Assembly (NCBI RefSeq): GCF_014647495.1
Contig: NZ_BMPH01000003.1
Span: forward strand, 186,001 to 250,000
Length of the DNA stretch: 64,000 bases
Origin: Glutamicibacter protophormiae
GTDB taxonomy: Bacteria > Actinomycetota > Actinomycetes > Actinomycetales > Micrococcaceae
Direction: 5' to 3'
A model generated the notes under the pieces. It had not been told where the DNA came from and made no database searches. It worked only from the letters and a program-made list of their open reading frames with translations. Of this stretch, positions 27,109 through 36,027 are shown piece after piece. Position 1 is the stretch's first letter, and every line of letters starts with the position of its first letter. Both the position numbers and the translations under genes were made by a program.

Positions 27109-27720
27109 TCAGCTGGCGAAGTACTCGCGATCCAGGAATCCCATGACGAGCGCGTCGTGGAATCTTCCGTCATGGAAATACGCGTCCCGTTCCCTGCCCT
27201 CGACACTGAAACCAGCCTTTTCGTAGGCACGAATGGCGCGCGAGTTGAACGCAGCGACCTTCAGGGCGACGCAGTGCAGACCCAGTTCCTTGAAACCATA
27301 ACCGCACATGAGTTTCACCGCGCGGGTTCCCAATCCCTTGTCCACGTATTCCGGGCCGATCATGATGGACAGGTCGGCGGCGCGATGGGGGAGCGTGCCG
27401 CCGTACAACGTCACATGACCCACCAGGGAACCGGTGGCTTTCTCGAAAATGCTGAAGCCTGCCTTGCCGCTCTCCGGCCGATTAACGCACCAGGACGCGA
27501 ACATGTCGGCCAGATGCTGGGATGGGCGGGGCTTGATGACCCTTTGCTGCAACACGGCCCACCGCGGATCGTTCCACCACGGTGCCAGCACCGCGAAGTC
27601 CTCCGGTTCGGACTCGCGAAGCACCACTGCATCGTCTTCAAGCAGCGTTGTCCCATAGTCCTGGGCTTGCTGCCCGGTGGTCCACTCGCAGTTAGTTTCC
27701 ATGCCGTCTATGCTAGGCAT
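27109..27720 (-). CDS. GNAT-family N-acetyltransferase (RimJ/RimL-like)
   Basis: A 203-residue acetyltransferase of the GCN5 type 3 (RimJ/RimL) group: VVLRESEPEDFAVLAPWWND at the front, MIGPEYVDKGLGTRAVKLM as acetyl-CoA loop, and FNSRAIRAYEKAGFSVEGRERDAYF at the end. AGGA lies 5 nt before the ATG at 27720. A second ATG six codons later sits 7 nt after TAGCAT and could be a leaderless start. The acceptor is unknown. Confidence 0.85.
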   Translation of the reverse strand: MPSIDGMETNCEWTTGQQAQDYGTTLLEDDAVVLRESEPEDFAVLAPWWNDPRWAVLQQRVIKPRPSQHLADMFASWCVNRPESGKAGFSIFEKATGSLVGHVTLYGGTLPHRAADLSIMIGPEYVDKGLGTRAVKLMCGYGFKELGLHCVALKVAAFNSRAIRAYEKAGFSVEGRERDAYFHDGRFHDALVMGFLDREYFAS

Positions 27721-27789
27721 AAACGTCCTGGCTCCTGATCATTTGGTGCAGTACTTGTGCCAAAACAACCCACCTGAAAGTCGATGCGC

Positions 27790-28341
27790 ATGGGAATCAT
27801 CTACAACACGACGATGAAGCCGAGCAAAAACGAACTGGTTGAAGACTGGCTGGTCCGCCAGGATTTCTTCACCGGCAAGAAGAAGCCGCAGCTCAAGCAC
27901 GTCGGCGGCTTCCGGCTGGAAGACCCTGCAGGGGAGGTCGGCATCGAGTTCCGTCTTTATGCTGATAACGCCGATCTGAGCGACGTCATCTACCACGTCC
28001 CGCTGACCTACCGGGACGCACCGTTGTCTGGGGCCCAGAAGTACCTGCTGGGGACCAGCGAGCATGGAATTCTGGGCAAGCGCTACATCTATGACGCCGA
28101 AGGCGACCCGGTCTTCACGGCGCGGTTGCAGGCGTTCGCCGAAGGCAAGGCCGTCGCGCAGCACCATACCGAATCCTTCGCGGATGAACCGCGTGTGATC
28201 CTGACCAAGGACGCCGTTGGAAAGAAGCTGCAGATCATCCGACGCCCGGTGCGCTCGGCCGGCACCCGGTCCGGGGTCGTGGGATATTGGGAGAACGCCC
28301 TGGGGCAGGACCTGACCGGTTTGGTATTGCGCACAGCGTAG
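27790..28341 (+). CDS. Stand-alone maltokinase N-terminal cap-like domain protein
   Basis: A 183-residue protein with the pattern of the N-terminal cap domain of actinobacterial maltokinases: MGIIYNTTMKPSKNELVEDW, HVGGFRLEDPAGEVGIEF, YHVPLTYRDAPLSGA and STSEHGILGKRYIYDAEGDP-like LLGTSEHGILGKRYIYD. There is no kinase domain, so it is not a maltokinase; free-standing versions are common in actinobacteria and their role is not known. An ATG two codons upstream at 27784 is an alternative start; homologues in memory begin about ten residues before the PSK, which favours 27790. Confidence 0.75.
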   Translation: MGIIYNTTMKPSKNELVEDWLVRQDFFTGKKKPQLKHVGGFRLEDPAGEVGIEFRLYADNADLSDVIYHVPLTYRDAPLSGAQKYLLGTSEHGILGKRYIYDAEGDPVFTARLQAFAEGKAVAQHHTESFADEPRVILTKDAVGKKLQIIRRPVRSAGTRSGVVGYWENALGQDLTGLVLRTA

Positions 28342-28426
28342 CTGATGCGCCACATTACGGCCTGATGGCAGTCCGGCACGGGATAGACTTGTCTATGAAA
28401 CCCATCCGCCCATTCTAGGGAGATAT

Positions 28427-28723
28427 ATGTCTGCCATCAGCCGTGAGGACCTTGTGCACCTGGCACAGTTGGCCCACATCGAGATGAGCGACGCAGAGCT
28501 GGACAAGATGACCGGTGAGCTCGACGCAATCGTCGGTGCCATCGCGTCTGTCAGCGAAGTCGCCTCCTCCGACATTCCAGCAACCAGCCACCCGATCCCG
28601 CTGACCAACGTCCTGCGCGAGGACGTGGTGGGCCAGACGCTGAGCATTGACGAAGTGCTGCTCAACGCGCCGGATTCGGACTCGGACCGCTTCAAGGTCC
28701 CGGCAATTTTGGATGGTGAATAA
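28427..28723 (+). CDS. gatC: Asp/Glu-tRNA(Asn/Gln) amidotransferase subunit C
   Basis: A 98-residue GatC with the family pattern [19 protein letters not shown] at the front and an acidic, extended C-terminus that wraps GatA and GatB. GGGAG is 5 nt before the ATG. It is the first gene of the gatC-gatA-gatB operon, whose product converts mischarged Glu-tRNA(Gln) or Asp-tRNA(Asn) into the correct amidated form; organisms using it lack GlnRS. Confidence 0.95.
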   Translation: MSAISREDLVHLAQLAHIEMSDAELDKMTGELDAIVGAIASVSEVASSDIPATSHPIPLTNVLREDVVGQTLSIDEVLLNAPDSDSDRFKVPAILDGE

Positions 28724-28728
28724 TCCAC

Positions 28729-30267
28729 GTGAACGAACTGATTAAGCTCTCTGCCGCAGAACTGGCCGCCAAGCTGCGTGCTGGCGAAGTGACCTCCGTG
28801 GAAGCCGTCCAGGCGCACCTGGACCGCATCGCCGAGGTCGACGGCACCCTGAACGCCTTCCTGCACGTGAACGCTGAGGAAGCGCTCGCCGTGGCCGCCG
28901 AGGTCGACGCCATCCGCGCCGCCGGCGGCGCCGAGGCCGAAGCGCTGCACCCGCTGGCCGGCGTGCCGATCGCCATCAAGGACCTGATCGTCACCAAGGG
29001 ACAGCCCACCACCGCGGCATCGAAGATGCTCGATGGCTGGATGAGCCCGTACGACGCGACCGTGATCGAGAAGATCCGCGCCGCCAAGCTCCCGATGCTG
29101 GGCAAGACCAACTTGGACGAGTTCGCGATGGGATCCTCCACCGAGCACTCGGCCTACGGCGTGACCCGCAACCCTTGGGACCTGGGCCGCATCCCGGGCG
29201 GTTCCGGCGGCGGCTCGGCCGCGGCAGTGGCCGCCTTCGAGGCTCCGCTGGCCCTGGGCACCGACACCGGCGGTTCCATCCGCCAGCCGGGCGCCGTCAC
29301 CGGCACCGTGGGCGTGAAGCCGACCTATGGCGCGGTCTCGCGCTACGGCGCCATCGCCATGGCCTCCTCGCTGGACCAGATCGGCCCGGTGTCCCGCACC
29401 GTGCTCGACTCGGCACTGCTGCAGGAACTGATCGGCGGGCACGACCCGAAGGACTCCACCTCGCTGCCGCAGGACCTCGAAGGCCTGGTGGCCGCCGCGC
29501 AGACCGGCGCCGCCGGCGACCTGACCGGCGTGCGCGTGGGCGTCATCAAGGAACTGCAGGGAGAGGGCTACCAGGAGGGCGTGCAGGCGCGCTTCAACGA
29601 GTCCCTTGAACTGCTCAAGAACGCCGGCGCGGAAATCGTGGAGGTGTCCTGCCCGAACTTCAAGTACGCGCTGGGCGCCTATTACCTGATCATGCCTTCC
29701 GAGGTCTCCTCGAACCTGGCCAAATTCGACGGCGTGCGCTTCGGCCAGCGTGTACTGCCGACCGAGGGCCCGCTCACCATTGAGCGCGTCATGGCCGCCA
29801 CCCGCGCCGCCGGCTTCGGCGACGAGGTCAAGCGCCGCATCATCCTGGGCACCTACGCCCTGTCGGCAGGCTACTACGACGCCTACTACGGTTCGGCCCA
29901 GAAGGTCCGCACCCTGATCCAGCGCGACTTCGACGCCGCGTTCGAGCAGGCCGACGTGCTGATCTCCCCGACCGCTCCGACCGTGGCCTTCGAGCTCGGC
30001 GCGAACGACAACGACCCGGTCGCCATGTACCTCAACGACGTGGCCACCATCCCGGCAAACCTCGCCGGCGTCCCGGGCATCACCGTGCCCGGCGGCCTGT
30101 CCGAGGGCCTGCCGGTGGGCATCCAGTTCCTGGCTCCGGCGTACGAGGATGCCCGTCTGTACCGCGCCGGCGCCGCACTGGAGACGCTGCTTGAAAAGCA
30201 GTGGGGGCGCACCCTGATCTCGCAGGCACCGGCCATTGACACCGCTTCGATCGCGCAGGAGGCCTAG
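28729..30267 (+). CDS. gatA: Asp/Glu-tRNA(Asn/Gln) amidotransferase subunit A
   Basis: A 512-residue amidase-signature protein that releases ammonia from glutamine. The Ser-cisSer-Lys triad is visible: lysine in [11 protein letters not shown], serine in [13 protein letters not shown], and nucleophile serine in [11 protein letters not shown]. The start is GTG, 5 nt after the gatC stop. Confidence 0.97.
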   Translation: MNELIKLSAAELAAKLRAGEVTSVEAVQAHLDRIAEVDGTLNAFLHVNAEEALAVAAEVDAIRAAGGAEAEALHPLAGVPIAIKDLIVTKGQPTTAASKMLDGWMSPYDATVIEKIRAAKLPMLGKTNLDEFAMGSSTEHSAYGVTRNPWDLGRIPGGSGGGSAAAVAAFEAPLALGTDTGGSIRQPGAVTGTVGVKPTYGAVSRYGAIAMASSLDQIGPVSRTVLDSALLQELIGGHDPKDSTSLPQDLEGLVAAAQTGAAGDLTGVRVGVIKELQGEGYQEGVQARFNESLELLKNAGAEIVEVSCPNFKYALGAYYLIMPSEVSSNLAKFDGVRFGQRVLPTEGPLTIERVMAATRAAGFGDEVKRRIILGTYALSAGYYDAYYGSAQKVRTLIQRDFDAAFEQADVLISPTAPTVAFELGANDNDPVAMYLNDVATIPANLAGVPGITVPGGLSEGLPVGIQFLAPAYEDARLYRAGAALETLLEKQWGRTLISQAPAIDTASIAQEA

Positions 30268-30273
30268 GGAATC

Positions 30274-31782
30274 ATGAGCAACTACACCGATGAACTAGTC
30301 GATTTCGACGAGGCCCTGGATCGCTACGATCCGGTGCTCGGCTTCGAGGTCCACGTTGAGCTGAACACCAAAACCAAGATGTTCTCCGACGCCCCGAACG
30401 CCTTCGGCGACGACCCGAACACCAACGTCACCCCGGTGGACTTGGGCCTGCCCGGCGTACTGCCGGTGGTCAACAAGACCGCAGTGGAGTACTCCATCCT
30501 GATCGGCCTGGCGCTGAACTGCCAGATCGCCGAAAAGTGCGGCTTCGCCCGCAAGAACTACTTCTACCCGGACACCCCGAAGAACTTCCAGACTTCCCAG
30601 TACGATGATCCGATCGCCTTTGACGGCTGGCTGGACATCGAGCTGGAGGACGGCGAGGTCTTCCGCGTGGAGATCGAGCGCGCCCACATGGAGGAGGACG
30701 CCGGCAAGCTGACCCACATGGGCGGCGCCGCCGGACGCATCCAGGGCGCCGACTACTCGCTGGTCGACTACAACCGCGCCGGCGTGCCGCTGGTGGAGAT
30801 CGTGACCAAGCCAATCGTGGGCGCCGGCAAGCGCGCCCCGGAGCTGGCCCGCGCCTATGTGGCGGCGGTTCGCGAGATCGTGAAGAACCTGGGTGTCTCG
30901 GACGCGAAGATGGAACGCGGCAACGTGCGCTGCGACGCCAACGTTTCGCTGATGCCGAAGGACGCACAGAAGTTCGGCACCCGTACCGAGACCAAGAACG
31001 TGAACAGCTTGCGTGCCGTGGAGCACGCGGTGCGTTTCGAGATCGAGCGCCACGCAGCGGTGCTGGATTCCGGGGCGAAGATCGTCCAGGAAACCCGCCA
31101 CTGGCATGAGGACACCCGCTCCACCACCTCGGGCCGCCCGAAGTCGGACGCGGATGACTACCGCTACTTCCCGGAGCCTGACCTGGTGCCGATCATCACC
31201 ACCGCCGAATGGGTGGAGGAACTGCGTTCCCGCCTGCCCGAGCCGCCGGCAGACCGCCGCAAGCGCTTGAAGGCCGACTGGGGCTACGCGGACAAGGAAT
31301 TCCGCGACGTGGTGAACGCCGGGGTACTGGACGAGATCGAAGCGACCATTGCCGCGGGCACCTCCGCCGCCGTGGCCCGCAAGTGGTGGATGGGCGAGAT
31401 CGCCCGTCTGGCCAAGGCCTCCGACAAGGAGATCGCAGATCTGGGTGTTACGCCGCAGACCATCGTTGAGCTGAACTCGCTGATCGAAGCGAAGAAGATC
31501 AATGACAAGATCGCCCGCCAGGTGCTCGAATTCGTGCTGGAAGGGGAGGGCTCCCCGACGGATATCGTCGAGAAGCGCTCGCTGGCCGTCGTGAATGACG
31601 ACGATGCGCTGGGCAAGGCCGTGGATGACGCCATGGCCGCCATGCCTGACGTGGTCGAGAAGATCAAGGGCGGCAAGATGCAGGCCATCGGTGCGCTGAT
31701 GGGCCCGGTCATGAAGGCCACCCGCGGCCAGGCCGACGCCGGTCGCGTCCGCGAGATCGTGATGGAGAAGCTGGGACTCTAG
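30274..31782 (+). CDS. gatB: Asp/Glu-tRNA(Asn/Gln) amidotransferase subunit B
   Basis: A 502-residue GatB. GFEVHVELNTKTKMFSDAPN, RKNYFYPDTPKNFQTSQYD and RCDANVSLMPK are the kinase-like domain signatures; the C-terminal third is the YqeY-like tRNA-binding domain. It phosphorylates the mischarged aminoacyl group and amidates it with ammonia channelled from GatA. AGGAGG within the end of gatA precedes the ATG; the intergenic gap is 6 nt. A long hairpin ends the operon. Confidence 0.97.
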   Translation: MSNYTDELVDFDEALDRYDPVLGFEVHVELNTKTKMFSDAPNAFGDDPNTNVTPVDLGLPGVLPVVNKTAVEYSILIGLALNCQIAEKCGFARKNYFYPDTPKNFQTSQYDDPIAFDGWLDIELEDGEVFRVEIERAHMEEDAGKLTHMGGAAGRIQGADYSLVDYNRAGVPLVEIVTKPIVGAGKRAPELARAYVAAVREIVKNLGVSDAKMERGNVRCDANVSLMPKDAQKFGTRTETKNVNSLRAVEHAVRFEIERHAAVLDSGAKIVQETRHWHEDTRSTTSGRPKSDADDYRYFPEPDLVPIITTAEWVEELRSRLPEPPADRRKRLKADWGYADKEFRDVVNAGVLDEIEATIAAGTSAAVARKWWMGEIARLAKASDKEIADLGVTPQTIVELNSLIEAKKINDKIARQVLEFVLEGEGSPTDIVEKRSLAVVNDDDALGKAVDDAMAAMPDVVEKIKGGKMQAIGALMGPVMKATRGQADAGRVREIVMEKLGL

Positions 31783-31800
31783 CCCGAGCTTCACCAACGT

Positions 31801-31835
31801 CCGATGGCCCGCACTCTTGAAGTGCGGGCCATCGG
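31801..31835. terminator. Intrinsic terminator after gatB
   Basis: Perfect 15-bp stem CCGATGGCCCGCACT/AGTGCGGGCCATCGG with loop CTTGA, followed by TGCTT. It ends the gatCAB operon. Confidence 0.9.
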
Positions 31836-32012
31836 TGCTTAAAGGTGGTTCTCGACGGCAAGTTGGTACCGAGGGACGGACAGCGGCCGCGTTGGTATTG
31901 GGTGTTGTCCAGAATGGCGGTGCGATTGTCCTGCCTGGTCCTGCGACAACTATGCACAACGGGTAGCTGGAGCTGATGCCGTGGAAATTGAAGATCCAGG
32001 CGTCGCTAGCCC
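31836..32012. other. Intergenic region between gatB and the toxin-antitoxin pair
   Basis: After the terminator this stretch has no credible reading frame with a ribosome site or family features, and base composition is less GC-rich than the operon to the left. I see nothing further in it. It marks the start of the looser accessory zone. Confidence 0.4.
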
Positions 32013-32423
32013 TCAAAGTTCATGAGGGTTGAGCAATCTGACGCTAATCTGGTTAAAATCTTTTGTATTTCGCGTTACGAGAGTCATCCCGTGCACAAGC
32101 GCAGTCGCAGCAATCAGGGCATCCATTTCGGGCATTGGATCTGGCACGTGCAGGCCGGCCGCCACTGTTGCAATTTCCTCGGTAACCGGATGAATTTTGC
32201 GAGAGAACGTCGTTCGAACACTGTGTTCAAGCCATTCTCGAAGCAAGCGACCTTGAACGTTGTCTCGGCGTTCGAGCCTTTGAACTCCTTTTTCAAGTTC
32301 GAAAATAGTGATAACGCTAATCGCCAGCTCGGATATCCTTTGCTGGGAAAGCCAGTTGTTCAGTGCCGGCGAACTACGCCGCCGTGCGTCGCTCAGAATG
32401 TTCGTGTCGAGAAGATAGTTCAT
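32013..32423 (-). CDS. VapC-family PIN-domain toxin (FitB-like)
   Basis: A 136-residue PIN-domain ribonuclease. Acidic metal ligands are in place: D6 in NYLLDTNILSD, E42 in ITIFELEKGVQRLERRD, D101 in MPEMDALIAATALVHG and D122 in VTRNTKDFN. Such toxins cut tRNA or other RNA to stop growth. The ATG overlaps the antitoxin stop by 4 nt (ATGA), so translation is coupled and toxin is made only with antitoxin. No frameshift is visible, so the pair should be functional. Confidence 0.92.
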   Translation of the reverse strand: MNYLLDTNILSDARRRSSPALNNWLSQQRISELAISVITIFELEKGVQRLERRDNVQGRLLREWLEHSVRTTFSRKIHPVTEEIATVAAGLHVPDPMPEMDALIAATALVHGMTLVTRNTKDFNQISVRLLNPHEL

Positions 32424-32668
32424 AGCTCAACCGGCGGTCGTGACACCGAACGTTCTGAAATTTCGAGCTCAATTTCAGTGTTCTGACCGCTCCAGAGGAT
32501 ATCGCCAAGTTTCCTGTCTGAGCCCAGCAGTTTGTCGTAGTCCTCGACGCTGAGCAAAACGTGCGAAGGGCGCCCATGATCAGTAATGGTCACGGGACCA
32601 TGCAAAGCCGCTTTCTTTGCAGCAGAGACGTCTTGATTGAATTCTCGGCTGGTAAATGTTGTGTTCAT
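32420..32668 (-). CDS. Phd/YefM-family antitoxin
   Basis: An 82-residue antitoxin. The N-terminal DNA-binding half reads TFTSREFNQDVSAAKKAA, GPVTITDHGRPSHVLLSVED, typical of the Phd/YefM fold; the C-terminal half (IELEISERSVSRPPVEL) would wrap and neutralise the VapC toxin. It precedes the toxin, as usual, and probably represses the operon from the palindrome upstream. Confidence 0.9.
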   Translation of the reverse strand: MNTTFTSREFNQDVSAAKKAALHGPVTITDHGRPSHVLLSVEDYDKLLGSDRKLGDILWSGQNTEIELEISERSVSRPPVEL

Positions 32669-32685
32669 TCTGACCCCCGATCGAA

Positions 32686-32702
32686 GTACCTACAGTAGTT
32701 AC
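32686..32702. promoter_or_regulatory. Probable autoregulatory operator of the toxin-antitoxin operon
   Basis: Inverted repeat GTACCTA (32686-32692) and TAGTTAC (32696-32702), one mismatch, 18 bases upstream of the antitoxin start codon, where the Phd/YefM-VapC complex usually binds. Confidence 0.55.
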
Positions 32703-32998
32703 ATTACGCTCAGTCGCAGTAGCGCGGAAGGCCATCGTGGGACTGTGGGTAGATCGCCACTTCTGTGATTTCGCGACGCTACGGTAGCTAAAGGATCTAT
32801 GCTGGCTGGTCCGCTTGGGATCAGGCGGCTAGGTGGCAACTAAACCTGCCCACCATGAGGAACACGCTCGACTGGCAACAGCTGCGCACGGTGTCGCTGA
32901 ATCAAACTGTCTTTTCCGATTGCCGGGCGGGAGGCAGCGTAGAAGAAGCACCGCGGGAAAGAGCGAAACCGCTGGGCCGATAGTTGGGCAGAGAAAAC
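32703..32998. other. Intergenic region, no gene recognised
   Basis: About 300 bases between the toxin-antitoxin operator and the end of the HutD gene. A forward reading of 71 codons (32833-33048) starts with ATG but is Arg/Ala/Thr-rich without any fold pattern, and runs into the antisense of the HutD gene. I regard it as chance. Confidence 0.4.
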
Positions 32999-33544
32999 TC
33001 AGGACTGGGGTGCCAGCGAGGCGAGCACGAACTTGCCGGTGGCTGTAGCGGGGGAACCGGGCACAAGTTTCACGGCATCCAAGTAGGCAAGCTGTTCTCC
33101 ATTGACCGTGCAGTGATCATGCAGGGCAATGAGCATCTGGAGAACTTCAGCGCTCGGTTCAATGACCGCTGAATCTAGGATCAATGCCTGCGGGTCCCAG
33201 TTCTCCCTAAGTGCCATGACGTTCAGGTCGAGGAATCCTTCGCTGCGCGGAGTTGCCTCAACCTCGTCCTCGCCTTCGAAAACGATGATGCCTTCTACCG
33301 GCAGGTCTATCTGGCGGTTGTTGACGACCAAATCGACGGCGCCAGGACCCAGCGCCACCTGGCTGCGTCGAATTCCCGGGTACCGACTGTAGGGCTGGGT
33401 ACCGGTAATTTCGGCAATGCTGATCTTCCACGTCCAGTCGCCGCCGTTCGCGAGGTCGTCGCTGAAGAGCGTGCGCGTAACACCCTTGCCGTTCTTCCAT
33501 AATTGCGGCGATAAATCTGCATAGCGAACGATGGACATTGTCAT
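32999..33544 (-). CDS. HutD/Ves family protein (paralogue 1)
   Basis: A 181-residue cupin-like protein: SIVRYADLSPQLWKNGKGVT at the front (the WKNGxGxT block is the family signature), WTWKISIAEITG, YPGIRRSQVALGPGAVDLVV. Family proteins occur in histidine-utilisation loci, are called HutD or Ves, and are thought to bind a small effector that tunes hut expression. This copy is isolated, about 17 kb from the hut genes, in a region of low gene density. AAGGAA lies 12 nt before the ATG at 33544; an in-frame upstream extension to 33820 has no family similarity. Confidence 0.85.
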   Translation of the reverse strand: MTMSIVRYADLSPQLWKNGKGVTRTLFSDDLANGGDWTWKISIAEITGTQPYSRYPGIRRSQVALGPGAVDLVVNNRQIDLPVEGIIVFEGEDEVEATPRSEGFLDLNVMALRENWDPQALILDSAVIEPSAEVLQMLIALHDHCTVNGEQLAYLDAVKLVPGSPATATGKFVLASLAPQS

Positions 33545-33703
33545 GATGAAGTTCGATTCCTTGCTGTAGTTTTGAGCCAGTTCCATCATTTCATTGACCA
33601 CGGAAGCAGAAACCGGCAACCCGGTATCTACTGTCTGATCGGACAGAAAATATCGGGAAACTGCGATTCGGCTTTGCCGCGAAAACAGAATTGCGCCGTG
33701 TTG

Positions 33704-33898
33704 ATGAGTTTTGATCATCTGACCGAGAACGATGCCTCTGAATTCATTAAATCGAGCAGCTACCCAGCCCGCGTGAGTAGCCATCGGTCCGCGGAGGAAG
33801 CCGCCAGACTCGTGCACCATGGCTGGGTCTGGAACTCGTCGTCGCAGGGATACTGGATCTGCGACGGGGATCCACTGTTTCGTGGTAGCGAGTATTGA
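33704..33898 (+). CDS. Possible small hypothetical protein
   Basis: A 64-residue reading with a protein-like pattern: an acidic amphipathic start MSFDHLTENDASEFIKSS, then SAEEAARLVHHGWVWNSSSQ and YWICDGDPLFRG, which reads as a helix followed by a beta hairpin. No ribosome site or good promoter is visible before the ATG, and I do not recognise it. It may be a fragment of a degraded gene or chance. Confidence 0.3.
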   Translation: MSFDHLTENDASEFIKSSSYPARVSSHRSAEEAARLVHHGWVWNSSSQGYWICDGDPLFRGSEY

Positions 33899-34375
33899 AG
33901 AGTTGAGTGATCATGGACCGCTGGTCGATCTGGGGCCCGCTGCAGGATGCTGCGGGCTGGGCATGGAACTGTAGTTCTGCAGGTGCTTGCCGACAACGTC
34001 TCTACCGAAGTGCCAGAAGTGATCCGCGTCGAGGGACAGCCTCGGGACAACGACGTTGCCATGCGCAAGACCTCCGTACCTGCCGTCGTCGTCACGCAAG
34101 CTCGCTGTCACTAGGGCTGGCCAACTGATGTCGGACAGTTTCCTGCATCGATAGCCTTTGCCATGATTCGAGTCGACTGGGAATCCGTCGAGACTGCAAC
34201 CTTTGAACTACAGGACGTCGTCGCTGATTTTCAACAGGGGCATCAACCACCTTGAAGATCAGACGCCCGGCGACCATCAGCAGCTGGATCGTCCGGACGA
34301 CCCGCAGCTGAGCATGGCACACCAGGCTTCGTTGTCGCCCTCCCTGGCGAGCGCTTCTGCTGATATTCTTCGGGC
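33899..34375. other. Gene-poor stretch with possible gene debris
   Basis: About 480 bases without a supportable gene. Two items look like debris: a stop-bounded forward reading from about 33970 with LQVLADNVSTEVPEVIRV and PRDNDVAMRKTSVPAVVV, ending in TAG at about 34110-34112; and a 30-codon reading at 34163-34255 starting MIRVDWESVETATFELQDVV, preceded by TAGCCT. Both have ordinary protein texture but end abruptly. There is also a short hairpin at 33936-33956 (CCCGCTGCA/TGCTGCGGG, one mismatch), possibly a terminator. Confidence 0.35.
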
Positions 34376-34891
34376 ATGAACGGGCAACAAGGGGTGAGTC
34401 CACTGTATGCACGGGCCGGGCGGACACTGCTGGGTGCCGCGATGCTGGTGGGGATCACCGGATGCGGCACAGCATGGGGTCCCGGGGGACAAGCTGACAC
34501 CTCGTGTATGCCCCCGCACTTCACTATCAGCCCGGCATCAGCCCCGGCGGGCAGCGAGGTGGTGATCGCAGCGCCGCCAGCCCTGTGCAACCCGGCCTAT
34601 GGAGCGCAGGCAGAAATTGAATTGGAGATCACCGATGCCACCGGCGAACGGATCCTGCACACCACAGCACCGATGAAGGACGATGGCGAATTCAGCTATC
34701 GCTACACTATCGATGCGAAGGCCGCCCCTGGGGTAGCTCAGGTCGTCGCCTACCCACATGAGTTGGATTGGTGCGATGACACAGGGGAGAACAACCGGCT
34801 CAAAGGACAATCTGAGATCCAGCGGACTTCGTGTGTGATCACAACCAGGGAGCTGCTCGTTGAAGACGCGAGGACCGATACTAGTCAGTGA
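34376..34891 (+). CDS. Hypothetical lipoprotein
   Basis: A 171-residue protein with a lipoprotein signal (RTLLGAAMLVGITGCG; cysteine at about residue 30) and a mature beta-rich domain (HFTISPASAPAGSEVVI, AEIELEITDATGERI, EFSYRYTIDAKAAPG) like an Ig-like or copper-binding-type sandwich on the cell surface. Several cysteines could pair. The family is not recognised. TATTCT lies exactly 6 nt before the ATG with no ribosome site, so translation is probably leaderless. Confidence 0.7.
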   Translation: MNGQQGVSPLYARAGRTLLGAAMLVGITGCGTAWGPGGQADTSCMPPHFTISPASAPAGSEVVIAAPPALCNPAYGAQAEIELEITDATGERILHTTAPMKDDGEFSYRYTIDAKAAPGVAQVVAYPHELDWCDDTGENNRLKGQSEIQRTSCVITTRELLVEDARTDTSQ

Positions 34892-34975
34892 AAGGGTTTG
34901 GATAAACCGGTAGTGGACTACGTATTTTTGAACGTCGCGCCCAGTCTACCCGGACGGTTCGCCTAGGATGGATCA

Positions 34976-35881
34976 ATGACCGAAGCCTCTGCAGCCGTGC
35001 CCGGGCTGCCAGCCGCAGAAGTAGCAATCACTCGTAGCCTTGTCCGCGAATTACTTCAGGAACAGGTACCGCAATGGGCCGGATGGGATCTATCCTACGT
35101 AGCGACCGGCTGGGATAACGAGGTTTACAGACTAGGCGATGAACTGCTGATTCGACTCCCGAGACGAAAAATGGGCGAGGCCACCGGGCGAAACGAACGT
35201 CAATGGCTGCCAAAACTCGTCCGGGAAACCGGGCAGGACGTAGCGAGCATAGTCTTCGAGGGACAGCCTAACGCGGCCTACCCTTTTACGTTTTCAGTGG
35301 TGAAATATGTTCCGGGGCAGAGTGCCGCGAGAATCGGACGCCCCTTGCGTGATGGATACGCGCCGGAAATGGCAACCTATTTCCGCCTACTGCACCAGCC
35401 GGCAACGGACCCCCGGCCCGTCAGCGACTATCGTGGATGCCCATTGCAGACACTGGACATTAAAACGCGTGGAGAAATCTCCTTATTGGCGTCCGGACAG
35501 CGGGCAGCCGCCGTCGAAGTGTGGAGGGCAGCTGTGGAAGCGCCGGTGCATGAAGGACCGCCGCTGTGGTTGCACGGTGATCCGCATCCCCACAACACGA
35601 TCATCAAACAGCACGGCCGGGAAATACGACTGGCAGCCCTGGTTGATTTCGGGGATCTATGCACCGGGGATCCGGCGTCGGATCTTGGTGCGGCGTGGAT
35701 GCATTTCACCGTCTCGGGTACAGAATCATTCATGGCCCACTATGGTGTGCTTGAAGGCAGTCCGTTGTGGCTGCGGGCGCGGGGATGGGCCCTGCGATAT
35801 GCGATCCTGACATCGGGCCTGGCCGAACAGGATCCGTTGGGCATTGTCGGCAGGGAAACCCTAGAGCTTCTTTTACGCTGA
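34976..35881 (+). CDS. Aminoglycoside phosphotransferase (APH) family protein
   Basis: A 301-residue kinase-fold protein with ATGWDNEVYRLGDELLIRLPR at the front, the catalytic loop LHGDPHPHN (Brenner motif) and metal loop VDFGDLCTGDPASDLG. Members phosphorylate aminoglycosides, macrolides or metabolites; antibiotic resistance cannot be claimed from sequence. TAGGAT lies 6 nt before the ATG, so it is probably leaderless. It lies in the accessory zone with no obvious partners. Confidence 0.87.
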   Translation: MTEASAAVPGLPAAEVAITRSLVRELLQEQVPQWAGWDLSYVATGWDNEVYRLGDELLIRLPRRKMGEATGRNERQWLPKLVRETGQDVASIVFEGQPNAAYPFTFSVVKYVPGQSAARIGRPLRDGYAPEMATYFRLLHQPATDPRPVSDYRGCPLQTLDIKTRGEISLLASGQRAAAVEVWRAAVEAPVHEGPPLWLHGDPHPHNTIIKQHGREIRLAALVDFGDLCTGDPASDLGAAWMHFTVSGTESFMAHYGVLEGSPLWLRARGWALRYAILTSGLAEQDPLGIVGRETLELLLR

Positions 35882-36027
35882 ACATCGATGACTTGCCGGG
35901 AGACTTTTCACTAGTTGGCGGGGAGGCAAGCTGGCCTGCCTGATGCGCAAGGCACACTTCATTGGTGACAGAATAAGCAATGCTAACCAAAATGGGGCAA
36001 TTGGCCCTTCGAAAGGTTCATCGCTAC

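Noticed and set aside
30295-32016. 573-codon reverse frame over gatB
   Set aside because: Antisense shadow of gatB with His/Gly-rich composition; gatB motifs are unequivocal.
33545-33820. In-frame upstream extension of the HutD paralogue (92 residues)
   Set aside because: It has no similarity to the family; the conserved start MSIVRYADL begins right after the ATG at 33544.
34976-35881. Aminoglycoside resistance gene
   Set aside because: The APH fold also includes many metabolite kinases; no drug-specific signature is seen, so only the family is called.
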